Below, one piece after another: positions 25,224-39,900 of a stretch of DNA of 64,000 nucleotides. The notes beneath the pieces are model-generated. The model made no database searches. It saw nothing but the letters and a program-made list of their open reading frames with translations, and was not told the origin of the DNA. Within the stretch, counting starts at the first letter, position 1; each line of letters begins with the position of its first letter. Both the position numbers and the translations under genes were made by a program. The DNA comes from Triops longicaudatus (Eukaryota > Arthropoda > Branchiopoda > Notostraca > Triopsidae), in assembly GCA_022885665.1 (NCBI GenBank), contig JAGQDJ010000099.1, forward strand, positions 186,001 through 250,000, in the 5' to 3' direction.

Positions 25224-27711
25224 GGCGTAATTGTTCCTTGCAATGTTTCAAAAAACTTGTTACGGTGAACACAATGAATGTGTCTCCAAAAACGGAGATT
25301 GTAGAGTATAGTTGCACCACTGAATAGGACAATTCCTTATCTTTCAATCATACACAGAAGTAGAAAACAACACTGTTAGAAAGAAACACGCACTAAATCT
25401 GAAAAAAAGCACTCGTTCGGTAACGAAGACACTGGTGAGTTTTGGGTAGCAGACGTTGCGGCAATGTGCTTTTTCCCACATAGACATTCATGGACTGTTG
25501 TCGACGACACCAAGTAGGTTCATGTTCAACACGCTTCCACTAATAAAGGGATTAGTGTAGGGGCTTGTTTGTATAACAGCGACAAGGAGCGGATTACTAG
25601 AAGTCCCCTAGCGACTCGACGAGATATGTATGTGCGAGACTTTTAGCTCGGCTGCGGGGGAAGACTGGAGCTTCGGGGTACAACAACTAGCAAAGGTCCA
25701 ACGCGTAACGTCGAAGCAAACTGACCCAACCTGCGCTGTGGTGGTAAACCGACTGACTTGCTAGGCACGGCGCGCAGGCATCCTACAACAAATTTCAGTT
25801 GGAGAGCAAAAGGGGAGGTGGGGTATAGAGCGTGGGCTCGCAGGGGGACTCAATGCTCGCCGCGAACGTACGGATTCGAACGCAAAGAGGAAGTACTGCC
25901 GGGCTAGCTAGTGACCAATGGCACCCTGGAGAAGAGTTTTCCAAGCCCGAATCCACTCTGGCTAAGCTAATCGCAAGTGAGAAGGGCCCAAATGGGGTAC
26001 GGCGTTTCACTGCCCCCCTGCGTCGTTCAGCTGCCTGCCATACAACGAGCGCTTTATAAGCGTGCACTCATGGACACATACACACATGCACGCATATACA
26101 ACATATCACGCGTGCAATAGACGCTTTTGTCCCCGAAATTGCCATAGCATGCTCATTTCATTGTCGTTCCCCTTCCCATTGGGAGGAGTGTCTCCCTTTA
26201 TTAGACACTCGGTTTCCGCGTCAACCTTTATGAAAACCATGTTCCGAAATTTTAGACAACTGCTATTTGAAGAACCGTGTTACAGATTTCGAGTCAAATT
26301 ACCTCGGCTTAATACATTGGTCGCGTAAACAATAAAAGAGAACGTAAAAAGTCAAAAGCACACTAATGAAGTAACATTGACAGAGTGTATTTACGAATTG
26401 CCCACCTTGCTCACGGTGGGGTTAGAAAAGTCGGAGTAAAGAAGTATAACTGCTCTGAAATAAGGCAAGTAACGCATTAGCTTAACTAAGCGAAAAATAA
26501 TTAAATAAAGTGAATTTCTGAGGCAAAAACATTTATAAATGTTAAATATCTAATGTCTATATAAACAAGTAAAAACAAGAAATTGTAAACAAGACATGTA
26601 AAAAAGAAATTTCTGCGAGTACCCTTCGCAAAAAAGAGCCTAGTGAACAGTCCATGCCAATATTTTGGCACAGGGCAATAATAAAATTTCTCAATGTGAA
26701 AGGAATAGGAGAACAGCCTATTTGCGAAAGGAGAAGTGGGGCGCCATTCACGTAAGCACCGTGGTGTTAGCACAGGGGCGTTTGCTCGAGTCGTTTATTT
26801 ATTCGAGTTCTGAGTGTGAGTTCCACGTAACCATGTGGTATGATTTGTTGATAAACATGCCCGAAATCATGTAAGTATGACATGCGTATCCAACACAAGT
26901 CAACCATGCTTACAATGCAACTAACCACATGGGTCGTAAATACAGGTCTAATTTCCTAGTGTGCACAATCAATACGCTAGCAATCACTACAAGAACCTCG
27001 TATTGTACGTGACACCTCTAGGCAATCTTTATTGCTTTTGCGTCTACACTAGAAATAGTACCGCACAAAACGGACCCAACAAAACTGCAAGTGTACGGTG
27101 ATAAGACTAATTACTTTTGTCTAAAACAGCCACGTCCTTACACAGTCGTCATATGCCTTAGCCTTCACAAAAACGAAAATTGGTGTACAAAGTTACCTAT
27201 ATGTGCCTTAAAAACACATGTGTTTTGTGATTAGTTCCGCTTAATTCTTTGAATTAAAATAGTGTTTTCAAATATTCAAATAGTTACATGCTTAACTAAT
27301 CTTTACACAACTAGCTGTGACAATGGGAGAAATACGACGCGAAACTGTATTCCAGACAAAAAAATAAATAAATAAATAAATAACGGGCGTTTGTCACAAA
27401 CCAATTAACTATAGGGGCTTTATTGTTCCTAAACAGTTACATATTTATTTGTTGGGGACATCAAGTCATGTGGAGAGACACAATTATGCACACTCCAGAA
27501 CGTTACAATTTTTAGCATCCTGTTATAATGCCGATCATTATGGCTCGCCGTCTGCATACCCAGGCCCTAACAAGTCTCGTTGTTCCTGCCTGCCTGCTCT
27601 CCTCCATGCCTGCCTGCTTGCCCGTTTCGTATGCCCGGGTTTTTCCCGTCGCGCTTGCGGGAAGTAAGCAAGAGAGCGCAGCACCAACAACGAAAACAAA
27701 CAGTGGGTAAA
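25224..27711. other. Divergent mirror/sowah intergenic region
   Basis: This 2.5-kb interval separates the start codons of the mirror-like gene (minus) and sowah (plus), so it should contain both promoters and 5' UTRs. No other gene is recognised. Visible features are a TTTATAAG sequence near 26053, a (AATA)n microsatellite at about 27361-27382, and repeated CCTGCCTG words at about 27586-27620 just before the sowah start. No clear initiator can be assigned to either gene by eye. Confidence 0.5.
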
Positions 27712-30700
27712 ATGGCGACGGCTCCAGAGGACTTTACATTAGAGAGTGTGAAACTGTTTATGATAGAAAAAGGAGGCAAAGTGACCAATCATGAATTAGT
27801 GAAACACTTCAAAAGATTTCTTACGGATCCTTCTTGTAAAGGTAATTTTATTCGTGCTTCTCTCTTGTTCAAGTCTATAGAATGAATTATGTCTGCACGC
27901 CTTCTTGGCCAAGCCCACGGTCTTGTTTCCCATGTTTTCTCGTTTTTCTGGGTATTAGCACAGTAAGTTTACATTGCAGTAAGAAAACTTGCTAAGAAAT
28001 TGGCAATAAAAATTGAGGACAGAAACCAGTGTCTTTGTTATAATACGTTTGCCATACTTCCGGTGACTGGCTAAATAGTTAGCGATGCCCAACACTGGAG
28101 ACCAAAAAGTTGCACTTCGGTGTAGAAATAACACCTGATCGTTTTTAATATATTGTCTCTGTCTAGTTGTACGCGAAAGTAGACACTCCCGCGCATGTTA
28201 ATGGACAGTTATAAAATAAAAGAAACTACAGGAAAGGGGTAACAAATCGCGAAGACAAGATTAGGATTTAATAGTAATGTTGTCTAGTTGTAGTTGCGAA
28301 TTTGTCAGGAATTTTAGCACAGTAGGTATGAACGTGGAAATAAACAGGACAAAGACATCATAACCTGAAGATAACGATCGTTTTGTGTTTGGCGATAAAT
28401 TCTATACGCAGTGAGTACTCCGGTTTGCAAAACACTTCCTGAGTAATCAATCGATATCCATTATCGTAAAATAATTTAATAATTTAAAGTAGCATGTAAA
28501 ATTACAAAGGTACTTTTGAGCTTGTAACAATCGGTTTTAATGCTTTCAGCACAAGCTATAATTAATTATCTAGTTATTCTTAGCCTGTTGCGTATCCACG
28601 AATGTCTTTGAAATTGGTTCTGAAGTCTAAACTAAACATAATAATTGACTTGTGATGACCATGTAGATAAGGTAATGATAATAAGATAAAGTTCATTAAC
28701 GATGAAAGTGGAAATTTCGAAACGTTTGATTTCTTTTAGTTCAGTTAGAAGAAACAAATTTAATCGGTCCCTTGCATTGAGTTGATTTCCTCATGGTTGT
28801 TAAGATATTTTTAGAGTTCTCTACTTAAATATTACTAAAAATTACTGCAAGTATCTACGACTCTTGGTGCATCGTTCACAAGTTTTATCAATTTTAATAT
28901 TTAATAAATCAGGAATAGCCAAATTGTCCTTAATGATGACAGAAATTTAACCAAAATATCTTTGACTTGCCATCGCTTGTGACAATTGATCATTTAGCAA
29001 AATTTTAGAAGTTTGTAAATGTTGCCCAGATTTGTGAATATGTTATCTGTTGCAGAAAATTTAATCGTTATTTTCCCCTTTGCTCATCCCGAAAGTATCT
29101 ACTCCTCCTGTGAGGGCATGCCTTCACACATGGTATATGATGTTTCGTACGTGTCTGTAACATTCAGGTTACCATTACATGGAAAATTTAGTACTGTACT
29201 AATATTAAGCATCTAGCTAATATCTGGTATCATTGATCATTGTTGAACAGTTATTTTTCAGCTTGGTCTCGAAGCCAGAACTTGGAATAAATAAATTTCT
29301 AAACACAGACGAAATTGCATTGAATTCGTAGGAAATTTCCAACCGTGTGTTTTATATTCATGAAAGACACGAAACTTTGTTGGACTTGATAGTAGAAATA
29401 ATCAATCCTCAAAAAATAAAGTACAGTAAAGTAGTCACATAAGTAGATTTTAATTCTTTTCCGCATTCTCGTCACAAAAAGAGAATTTTTCACTTGGATG
29501 TTGCACAGAATCTTCAAGACAATATATTTTCTTCAACACTACAGTAAGTTGAGCTTGGAATTCACAGCTTCACAATTTGTTAGCTCGTGATCTGCTTCCC
29601 GCAAAGTCGAATCATTGAAAGAGGGCGTATTCCTTAAGTTAGTGGAAATTATTTTTCAGCGCCAGCGAGTTGTCGTTCCCTTTTCCAAAATGAGGAACTC
29701 TACTCAACTTGTCAATAGCCATAAACTTCCCCCCGAAAGTTATTTATGACTGCAAATAATAGCTGTCGACAAACAATGAAATTTGCATTACTTTCATACT
29801 CCGCTCTGGTTCTGAGTTGTGATCCTTCGCCTCACTAAAACGATGAGTTAGACTAATTAAAATCGTATTATCCCAGTTTCCTTTAATGGTTGTATCTTAT
29901 GTAAAGTAGCGCGTTAACCACAACAACAACAAAATGTCTGGGCGCCTGGGAAAGAGCTAAAAAAAAAGCGGTGAAATGTCGTACATTTATGATGTAGTGT
30001 TAAGCAGTTTCGTATCTTGGTATAAGTGCAGTGAAACAAGTCCATTCATTTACCTAAACTATAAAAGAGCCTTTTTTTGCGTAAGCCGGCTGGTTAGTAT
30101 TGCGAAGAGGTTGGTGTTTTTTTCCAGTTTTTATGCGTACAGTACTTTTTAGGTGACTAGACGCTCGAGATTTTCCCATTTAAACGTTCCGCTCAGGCAA
30201 AGGAAGTAAAGGAGAAGAAAGAAAATGCCAAAGAGGTGATAAACAGCCCATAAGATGTGGGCTCATACACACTCCCCTTTGGAAAATGTTAGCGAAGAGA
30301 GCGCTAGGCTTAATTGATGAGCCAGGTTTAGGGGTAAGTTGGAAAGTCCTTTTGCGATCTCGGTCTCGCTGGTGTTTGTCTCTCTTTCTCTGCCTCTCTC
30401 ACTGTGTGTGTGTGTGGCCTTTGTTGTAAAGTAATGGTAAAACAAGCCAGACACCGTAAACGTGTCCTGCGCCCATTTCTTCAGGTTGTTCAAAGACAAA
30501 AGTCCCTGATAACGGATCAACTGGTTTATATGGCATTTTCGCCCGTCACTGCTCCAACTTGGCGTATATACTATTTTGGGGTTCGCACGTCTTTCAACCT
30601 TTTAGCAGTCCATGCTTGGCCTCTCTGAGACTTTTTTTTTTTATTTTCTAAAGCCTGCTATCTTACCGATTTCCTATGTATTGCCGCAGTTTTATATATT

Positions 30701-30864
30701 GCTCACCAACATAAGCCAAAGCGGGATCCTAAATCCTTAACAAATTTGTTACGCTGATAAATAACAATCAGTGAGATTATTTACCCGTAGCTGAATGTTA
30801 CATTAATAAAAATAATTTTTCGAAGATCGGGAATCGCAAAGTGGGCTTTTTCGTGAATTGGACC

Positions 30865-30903
<39 letters not shown>

Positions 30904-33900
30904 TTGGTTACGAACGCAAAAGGGCACCAAGTCTTTTCTTTGTTAGGTAATAGTGGATGTTTGGTTTGGTGTTTTAAGTCGAGCGACGTCTTCGGCTTTC
31001 ATGTTTAAGTGGATGTTAACCAGCGCTCCTGTAATGATCGTGTAGGTAGAACAACTTTCATTGTTACGTGCTCCACTTCCCGCTTGCTTTGAAAGGTCTA
31101 CTTTGGGGATAACAGTATTAATCGATTCCTGCGTGAACTGCTTATGGTGTGCGAGCTTTCGTTTTTATGTAGAACTCGTGAAATGCGAAATCTGCTCAGT
31201 CTTAAACGGCTTACTTTGTTCCAGGTTAGACTACAACACAATGCTATCCACCAATGAATTGTTCCAATTCCGAGAGATTTGCGTAGTACAAAAAGGAAGT
31301 TTCATTGTTCGGATTCATGCATATTTCTTTGTTTTCTACTCTAATTAGAAAGGTGCGGCGCATTGGTTAAAACGTCCGTCTCAGTCAAGCGTCAGCTAAA
31401 GGATTCAAGATCAAGAAGAATTAAAAAGGAATCTTCAGTTTTGTGCTCCTTAAGATTTTTTTAAAGAGCTCTCTGTAATATTTTGTCACCTACGCTTTTT
31501 GTGGCACATTTTGTCTAGTGTGGAGCCCAAGTTAGGCTCGGCCCTACTCTTGGTCAAGACAGTTTGTATTGGAATGTAGATAGCAACAACGTGTGTCGCA
31601 AAATGGTAGCAAAACTGTTAAGTAGTAAAATTAATAACATTAGAAAGGGCTCGACAGTAATAGAACTACATGATTTTGACTCCCTGATGTTTTTTTGTTT
31701 TCATTTTAGGAGCGCAGAAATAAAGCCAACGTGTTCTGTATAATAGGAAATGCTAAGGACAAGATCTGTCGTGCTCCTTTATCCTTGCTTTCGTGTTCAG
31801 TTATTCGCGTGTCGTCAAAGCAAAATGAAAAATTTCAACCAGCTATTGGTGTCGGATTCAAGAGAAGAGTCTTGTAAAATTAACTTGGTACATCATAGTT
31901 TCAAGGCAGTTCTAATTTTTCGCGTGTATTACCTTCCCAGTTGGCTAAAAGCCATGGAGGGAAGCTAAAGCTTACAAAAATTGCGTCTGGAACAAAGACA
32001 AGACAAATGGAGTGAGGGGGCAGTTGACACACCTCTGTAATAGCTTGCTCGTATTAAGAAAGAGAGGAGATCCAAAAGTGCCAAAATAGTCGTGCTGTAT
32101 ATTACGCCTGGTCTAATATTCTTCCTCTTGCAAAGACAGAAATATCTAGTACTTTAACGAGACGTGTTTATTCCCTGAAAACGCACCAAGGAGAAAGGAA
32201 AAAGAAAGAAAAGGGAGAAAAAACGAAGCGTTGCTTTTGTCTTGGTTTTCTTTATGGACACGACGTTGTTAGCATATTAATGACTGCTGTGTTGAAGAGA
32301 GATGAATGTTGGGTAGACACTTGGGGCAATTACAAGGCCGTAGCCGTTTCGCGGTCATTAATATCGAGGGAAGCCGAGCTGAATTAGTGCAGTGATTTCC
32401 AAAAACCGTACCAGCTTCTTCTTTTATGAGCTTGGCTCTCGTGTACATGTAAGCTATCAGCGCTGGTATTGGATTGTTTCCGAGCGTCCCTTCCTTCTTT
32501 CTAGCTGTGAGCGTAACAACAAAAAGGACGTCGATAATATGAGCTTGAGAGCCATAGTACGTGTTGCGCAATCTCGAGCTTGATCCTGCGTACGCGGGGC
32601 TCACAACGCGATCAAGGAAATTGGGTACTAGGATCGCAGTACGTTACAAACAAGAAACTCCTTTCACTATTAAGGAGCAACTTGACATGTTTTTGAAACG
32701 TTTTCATGGCGCTTGCGCTCATGTGTTATCTCTCGAGAGACACTTGGAGTCTCGTTAAAAAAAAATCGCAACGATGGTGATGCTGTTACTGCAGTGCTTT
32801 GGAAGATCTGTAGTTACCATTCAAAACTCGGTTTTGGTTAGGCCAGTACCTCAAACTTTGGGAGTTTGTTTTTCAAAGCGTATGTAAATAAGCCTAGTAG
32901 GATTGTGCAGTGCATATAATGGTTCTTTTGTTCGTTTGTAAATTTTTCCCAAAACCTTGAGAAGGATTTAGGAAAAAGACAAAAGGTAAACGACGAAAGG
33001 TAAAGAGATATCTTGGTTGCCAAAGGGGCGGAGACGTATACCTCTCATATATGGACTTTATTAAGACTCGGAGGGTCTTCAATACGACTCCGTTACTCGA
33101 TTATTGATAACCTTAAATGTTGTATGCATGTCTACGCACACCTGGGAAGTGAACACTTCTCCCACCACAAAGTTAAGGTTATCCGTTTACATAAGAAGTT
33201 GGGTTAAGGTTTTTATCATGCTAAAGGAAATTTTGTGCAAGCTTGTGAGAAAAAGGATCCCCGCATCTTTTTTCGGTCTTCTTTTTTCGTACTCTTCTTC
33301 AGTCCACGGTGTTGTATGTGATAAGACTTGCCAACCACTTCGTAAGGCTGTAAATTTGTGGCGAACCATTAGGGGCCAGCCTCTTGTCGGCGTCCATTAG
33401 CTGCGTCTCATGAAGAAATTTATGTCGCCTTTTGCCAAGCGATAAGTACCGAATCTTTACGTCCCAGTCGCACCAAAAACGCAAATCGGGGGACTATAAC
33501 GTAAGCAGGAAAAAAATAAATAAAAAAGTAAAAAGAAAGAAGAGAGCTGAGGTTGCTTGTGTGGAGCTTGTAAGTCTATTAGAATGCAAATAACGCATTT
33601 GTAATGGTTGTTAAATCGTTTACCCAACTTGTACTTCGATAACAAGCCCCAAGTTCTTATGGGGAAGTCTCAAAAGAAAAAGGGAGTCAAGAGACGAAGA
33701 AGCCGAGAAGAGAAAGACAAAACTGTATGGAGACTTTTTAATATAGGTAACGGGGCTAACGATTGGCATTTCTTAATGAAACAGTCATAGGAGCAAGTTG
33801 TACGAATTTATTTGCGGAGCAAAAAACTGATCCCTATCAGTCTATCATTGGGTAGACCCAAGTTCTTGAATGGACAGATGATGATAAATGACGCGGACGG

Positions 33901-36900
33901 GTGACACGGTTTTCTACTTAGCGTTCGATGAGATGTGGCCTTTTGTATATAAGGAACCGTAGCACATTCCGACTTTGGGGACCGGGAGGGAGAAAACAAG
34001 AAAAAATGCGTTACTCATGAGCTCGTCTTTTTCCTTTCTTTTTCTTGCCCATTTTCTAAACATGTGGCCTTTTAACCCATCAGAGGAGAACCGCGTGCGC
34101 TTCAAAGACTTTGTTAACCAGCTTGCCACCATTCGACAAGACGAGGTAACATGTTTTCCCATATTCTGTCATAGAAACAAAAACTTGTTCCACTGAGATA
34201 GGCTGGTTCATTTACAGTATTTATTGATTTAGTTTTTTCCCGAGATAAATCATATTTATGTTTTAAACTATACCTCCTCTCTGAAATTTTTTTCTCTCTT
34301 TTATTACGGGTGTAAAACTTGCTTTTATTTTTCAAAAACGTAGTTTCGAAAACAAAAGTTTGAAAGCTTTATTCGATTTTGTTTCTATTTTGGTGACACG
34401 GACATTTAGTAAGGCTTTCTTTAAGTTTTAATTTCTAAAAGTCTGAAATTGTATTGCAACACATTTTTTGTTTTAGTTACTTTATTTACTTATGTATCTT
34501 TCAAAACAGCAAGAAAAATTTTTGGTCCTGAAACGAAAATACTTACCTCCGGGATTTCCGGAACCATTTTCCCCTGGTGGTACGACACTGCCCGGTACTC
34601 CGTGTTCGCCGTCGCCTTCCGTGAGCAGCGGCCTACTTAATAATGGAAGCTCACCTTTACGCGCGCCACCTCCTTACAGACCGCCTCCGGACCCCTTCAC
34701 GCCGTCACCAACTCATTCCTTACCATCGGGCCATCACTTTACGGGATTAGCTGAAGCAGGACCCGAAAGTCCAGTCAGCCGGAGTAGTAGTAGTTACCCC
34801 CGGCGACCGCCATTACCGGCGTCCCCGTCGTACGCAAATGGGAGCTTTGCTAGTGCTGACAATCAAGAGGAACCGAATGAAGTCTTCCGTATGAACGCAG
34901 TAGGACCGGGTAATCCATCGCTGGAAATGGAGGATTCATCGGCTGTGATAGTACCCCAAGCTCCTCCGCGTAAGAAGACCAATGGCCGGAATGAAAATAA
35001 GGAAAATTCACCAGTTTCATCCGAGGGTGATCAAGTAAGAGCAATTTTTTTTTCAGTTTTCTTTCTTTCATGGTCTTGTATATTTCTTATTTTTTTTTTT
35101 ATATATTTTGAAATAACCCAGGAATACTTGAAGGCTTCTAGTGATGGTGTGGAAGAAGTGAAAATTAGCGTCAAAGAACGCACCCAGCGATTTGACCGAA
35201 TGGCGTCCCAATCGGATCTCCTTGCAGCGCCGAACGGTGCTGTACTGAGCAACAGGCGGGATTTCAGGAATAATAAGGTAAGGCAGCAGCGTTATGCCTC
35301 GCATGTTTACTTTGCTGTCACTTCTGGATAAATTTAATATATTTAATTAATTTAATTAATATATTTAATATATTTAATTAATTTAATATCGTGTATGGCT
35401 AGTATAAGCGAAATAAACAAAAGCAGTAATGATCATTTGACCAGCCTGAACTAAAAACAAAAATGAGTCCATGATAAGTAATTTTAAGAGACACCAATAG
35501 ATTTCCTTCAATCACTTAAAATGTGACATAAATTGCAATCATCGGCAATCGGTGCCAACTTCGTCGTATTGTAGACCCGTGTTCACAAACCCTAGCCTGA
35601 CACGGAGCTAAATCATAAAGTCATTCGAATAGATTGGATCTGGATCTGGGCAGGATTTGTTACAAGTCTGCCGCAGTTCGGCACCAATCGTTTGCTGGGC
35701 TATTTTTGACAAATTTCCATGCCGGGATACTGTTTGTGAGCAAGTTCATCATGGTTGACTTTGGTGATCTTTAAACACGTCTTTTTAACCGTTTTGAAAG
35801 AATGCAAACACAAAATAAAATCAGCCGCAGGGGGTTACTTACCAAAATAAGCCTGGTAACGTGAAGCTTTTAAAGCAGAACCGCGCGTAATTGTACTCCC
35901 CGTGTCGTAACAATGAATGTATAGGCTATTTTAAGTGATCACCTTACTTCAACTCACGAAAAAATCTTTTCTCTCGAAATCAGTTTTACTCTTATTTTTC
36001 ACGTTTATTTCTGTTTCTAAACGTAAATGCAGATTTATTTAAGGTGTAGATGCATCGTTCGAATGTCCTTCTATTTCTCTGTATTTAGTCATTTATTTTC
36101 TTAAATGTTCATTGCAACTTATTTTGTTATGTCATACGTGTTGCTATTCGTTTGTATTTTTTTACTTGAACTTTGTGTTACCTATTATTAGTTTTAGCTC
36201 TCGTGTCATATATATTTATTTACTTTAATATTTTTTATATATCTTTTTATCGTCGCCGTTAAGACGGCAGGGAAAGACCATTAGGATGGACGGGCGGTCA
36301 TAGGGGGAGACCAAACTAGGTGCACACTAAAGAACTGCTTCTGTAATGGATGAGTAGTTTAGGGTCATGAAATGTCTCTGTACTTTTGTCAAGGAAGAAG
36401 AAAAAAAGTAAAACGGTATATTGCCAGTATTCATGGAGCGCCATTTTCCCAGGTTCTGAAACGACCATTGAAGACTTGTAGAAAGCTTTTATTTCTTTTA
36501 TGCAGGGACTCCATAAATCATCTTCCGTGGGACCCAGTTGCGTGCTCGAATCCATGACGGGCTAGGAAAAGGCAATTTGCGTACTGGAATAATTTCGTAG
36601 TCAAAATGTAGGTGGGGGGGGGGGGAGAGAAAGCGTTTAAACCACTTTTCTCTTTTTTCTGCATAAATGTCCCTTGTTAGTGTTTTACTCTCTGAACTTG
36701 AGCGAATAAGACATTGAATTTAGTGGGGGGCTTTCATTCGCCCTTCCGTTTTTCCGGGAAGAAATGAGTGACAGTTTAAGAAGAAGACATTTTTAAAAAC
36801 GGGTTGATTTGCACTAATGCGTTCCTGTAAATCCCCTTATCACACATGTGTTTTGCGGAACCCGTGAGTTCGCGTAGCGTGATGAGTTGTCGTGAAACAT

Positions 36901-39900
36901 GATGGCGTCCTGCTGGGCGACCAGGCATTCAGTGTCAAACTCCCACCGAGTCTAGGGAAGCAGCCGCTATAAATTTCTTAACTTTACATGATTGGCGTAG
37001 TAGGGATACTAGGCATGCAAGGCTTTAGGTAGGAAATGTAAGGAAAATGAAAAGAAAAATATAATAAATAAAAATAAATTTTAAAGGACACTAAAAATAA
37101 GTTAGGAACGCCGCAAAAAAAGTGGACAGGTAACGCGCCGAGATGACACCATAGTGTGACATCCCTGTAATGGCAGAAATAGAGCCTGAGATGTGATGTA
37201 TAGAGCCATGATACAGTCATGGTGCAGTCGTGTGCGAACGACGTTGATCAATGCTTAAACTTGCGACTGGATGTCTTGAGGCCCTTAAAGCGACTACGAT
37301 AAATATTGGCGACTTAACCGTGTCACCAGTGGAGGGGGATTTTTTTTTACATGAATATGGATTATTGAAATGAAGAATGTGTGCTCTTCATGGTGACGTC
37401 ACACAGGGCGTGAAAGTAATAGATGGTATAGGTAAGAGAGCAGGACGGGAGGAAGGTGGTTTTCTTTTCTTCCTTTCGATTGTGAGAAACGGAGGAAGGA
37501 AAGAGAAGCGTATACCGTGGTACCCCGTTTAACGAACCTAATTCGTTCCCGGACGGCGTTCGGTGTAAGAAGCGTTCTTTATAAGAAACGCTATTTCCCA
37601 TAAAATTCAATGGAAAACATTTTAATCCGTTCATGATCCGCGACCGAAACTTGAAAAAGGTGATTGAAAAATCTGAAAAGTACTAAAAATATACGGACTG
37701 CCAAAATACATATTTCAAACATGTACCAATCAGTTTTTGTTCAACAAGTAGCTCACAAGACCACTCTAAGTTATAGAGATCATCTGTCTTTTTACCTCTT
37801 ACATATCAGCCGTGGTGTGCATGTCGGGCATTGACCGGAAGAATCCGCCTAATGTTACTTGCTCGTGTCTCTTCTTTAATACCGTTTTGGAGACGTGCAA
37901 GACGTTGTCGCTGAATATGTCTAAACAAATGTTCGCTTCAACCTGATTTAGATGCCACATTTTTGCTTGGGCTTGAACTTCTTTCCATTTCGTAATAGAT
38001 TCGTAACTGCTGGATTCGTAAGCATGGGGGAATCAGTGCGCTTAGCCACCTCTTTGTCAGAAGAAATCGCTTTCTGTACTTATTACCAGAATTCTCGGGT
38101 GCCATTTAAGCAGTACTTATAATCGGAAAAAAGTAAAACTAGGTAATTCGAGTTCGTGGTGCGAGTCATTTTTGCACCCGCGACCGAGTTCGTTGTGCAA
38201 GCTGTTCGCTGTACGATGCGTTCGTTAAAGGGGGCACGCTGTACAGTTTGACTGTATAATGATGATGCATGACATGTGTGTCTGTTTCCGTTGTCAGAAC
38301 GTTGACTTATAGAGTTCGGCAAAAGAATGTGTAACATGTCGGTTTTCTTTTGCTTCATAGGGCGCGGGAGACGATGATGACACGTCGTCCGTGGCTACTG
38401 TAAGTATCAAGTTTCTTCCTCTGACGATTTGTTTTACACTTTGACTACTTGAAAAGTGATGCAGTACTAAAAGTGGATTTTTTGTGTGTTTTCTCCAAAG
38501 ATGGAACCCCGTGCCAGGGAATGGATGCTGGCTATAGCCAAAGGTGATTATCATGTCGTTGCACGACTGCTGCGAGAAGAACCCAGGTTGGCCAAACACA
38601 GAGTAAGCCCGTCATTTTCTTTCCTTTTAATTACTTGTACGTGTGCTGGGTACTACGAGTATCACCAGTATACTGCTGGTACTACATGGGGGCGCCCACG
38701 ATGTCCAAACAGGCGAAGTTATGGCTTGCTGTATCTAACCGCATTCATGGAGGGAAAACACAGTACAAACCAACAACCCGAGTATTGTTGTTCTGCTTTT
38801 GCCCTTTTCCTTAATTGCCCTGTTAAAGGCCGTGTTCTTCCTCCCGGTATGATGGAGATCTTTTTTGTGTGTGTCTATGTGTATGAGGCATAAAAAGAGG
38901 TCCCAAAGCGCTGTTGGCTTGTCTTGATTCAGTGTGATGCGAGTTTTAATTTGGTTGAAACGTAGGGCATCAAGAGAGGAGGCATTGGCTCTTGCGTGTT
39001 GTTTTCAGACAGTTATTGCTTACTTCGTTAGAAATGTCTCGTACCCAGAGAGAAGAAGCAAAGACTGGAGGAAAACGGAGGGCACTGTGCCAAAGCGCCC
39101 AGCCGTGGGTTGCAGGCATACCGCATAAAACAATTTGTTAACAACATCCGCTACAGCACTTCGTCACTGTTCGCACGATACCAAATACCGCCGTTTTAAA
39201 ACAACCAAAGAAGACGGAAAGGAATAACAAAAATTTCCACCCCGAGGACGGTCGCCTGCCATTGTTGGGGTCAACTCAAGACTTAGGCAGGGAAGAGGTT
39301 GGCAACTGGAGATATTTTGTCTCACACTAAAGCGATATATTTACACATAAGGAAGTTAGTATTTATGGTACAGGAAGGAGTTCCCTTTTTTTCTTGTTGG
39401 TTGAGCGAGACAAAGAGACACGGAAAGCGAAATTACGTTTGTTGTTTTAAAACGAGCTGTGCCATAATAAGGAATGGACTTTTATTTAAAGCTTAGTGGA
39501 AGAGACAAATTTACCGAAGTAAAACCTAGCACTGGGCCTACGAGGAAACTTCATTGTTGCAACCATTAATGTGCTGGGATGTTCCGAGATATTTAAAGCT
39601 GAAATTCGATTAACGCTTGATCTTCACATACAATTTTTTCAGGAAACATGGAAAACTTCTCTCGAATAATTGTTTGACCTATCACTACAAGCAAAACCAC
39701 TCTTTTTACGTTTGGTCATAACAACTATATCAGTGCTTTTCAATAGTGAATAATTTACCTAAAACCTTTTAAAAGTAATTCAGTTTTGGTTAAAGGAGCC
39801 TGTCCTAAGAAAATTTAAATATGTTAGCATTCGGTCCTGTAAAGATTTGCAGCCCAAAGGGACTGAAATGCTAAATTAGCGTTTCGTTTATGCGCCAGTT

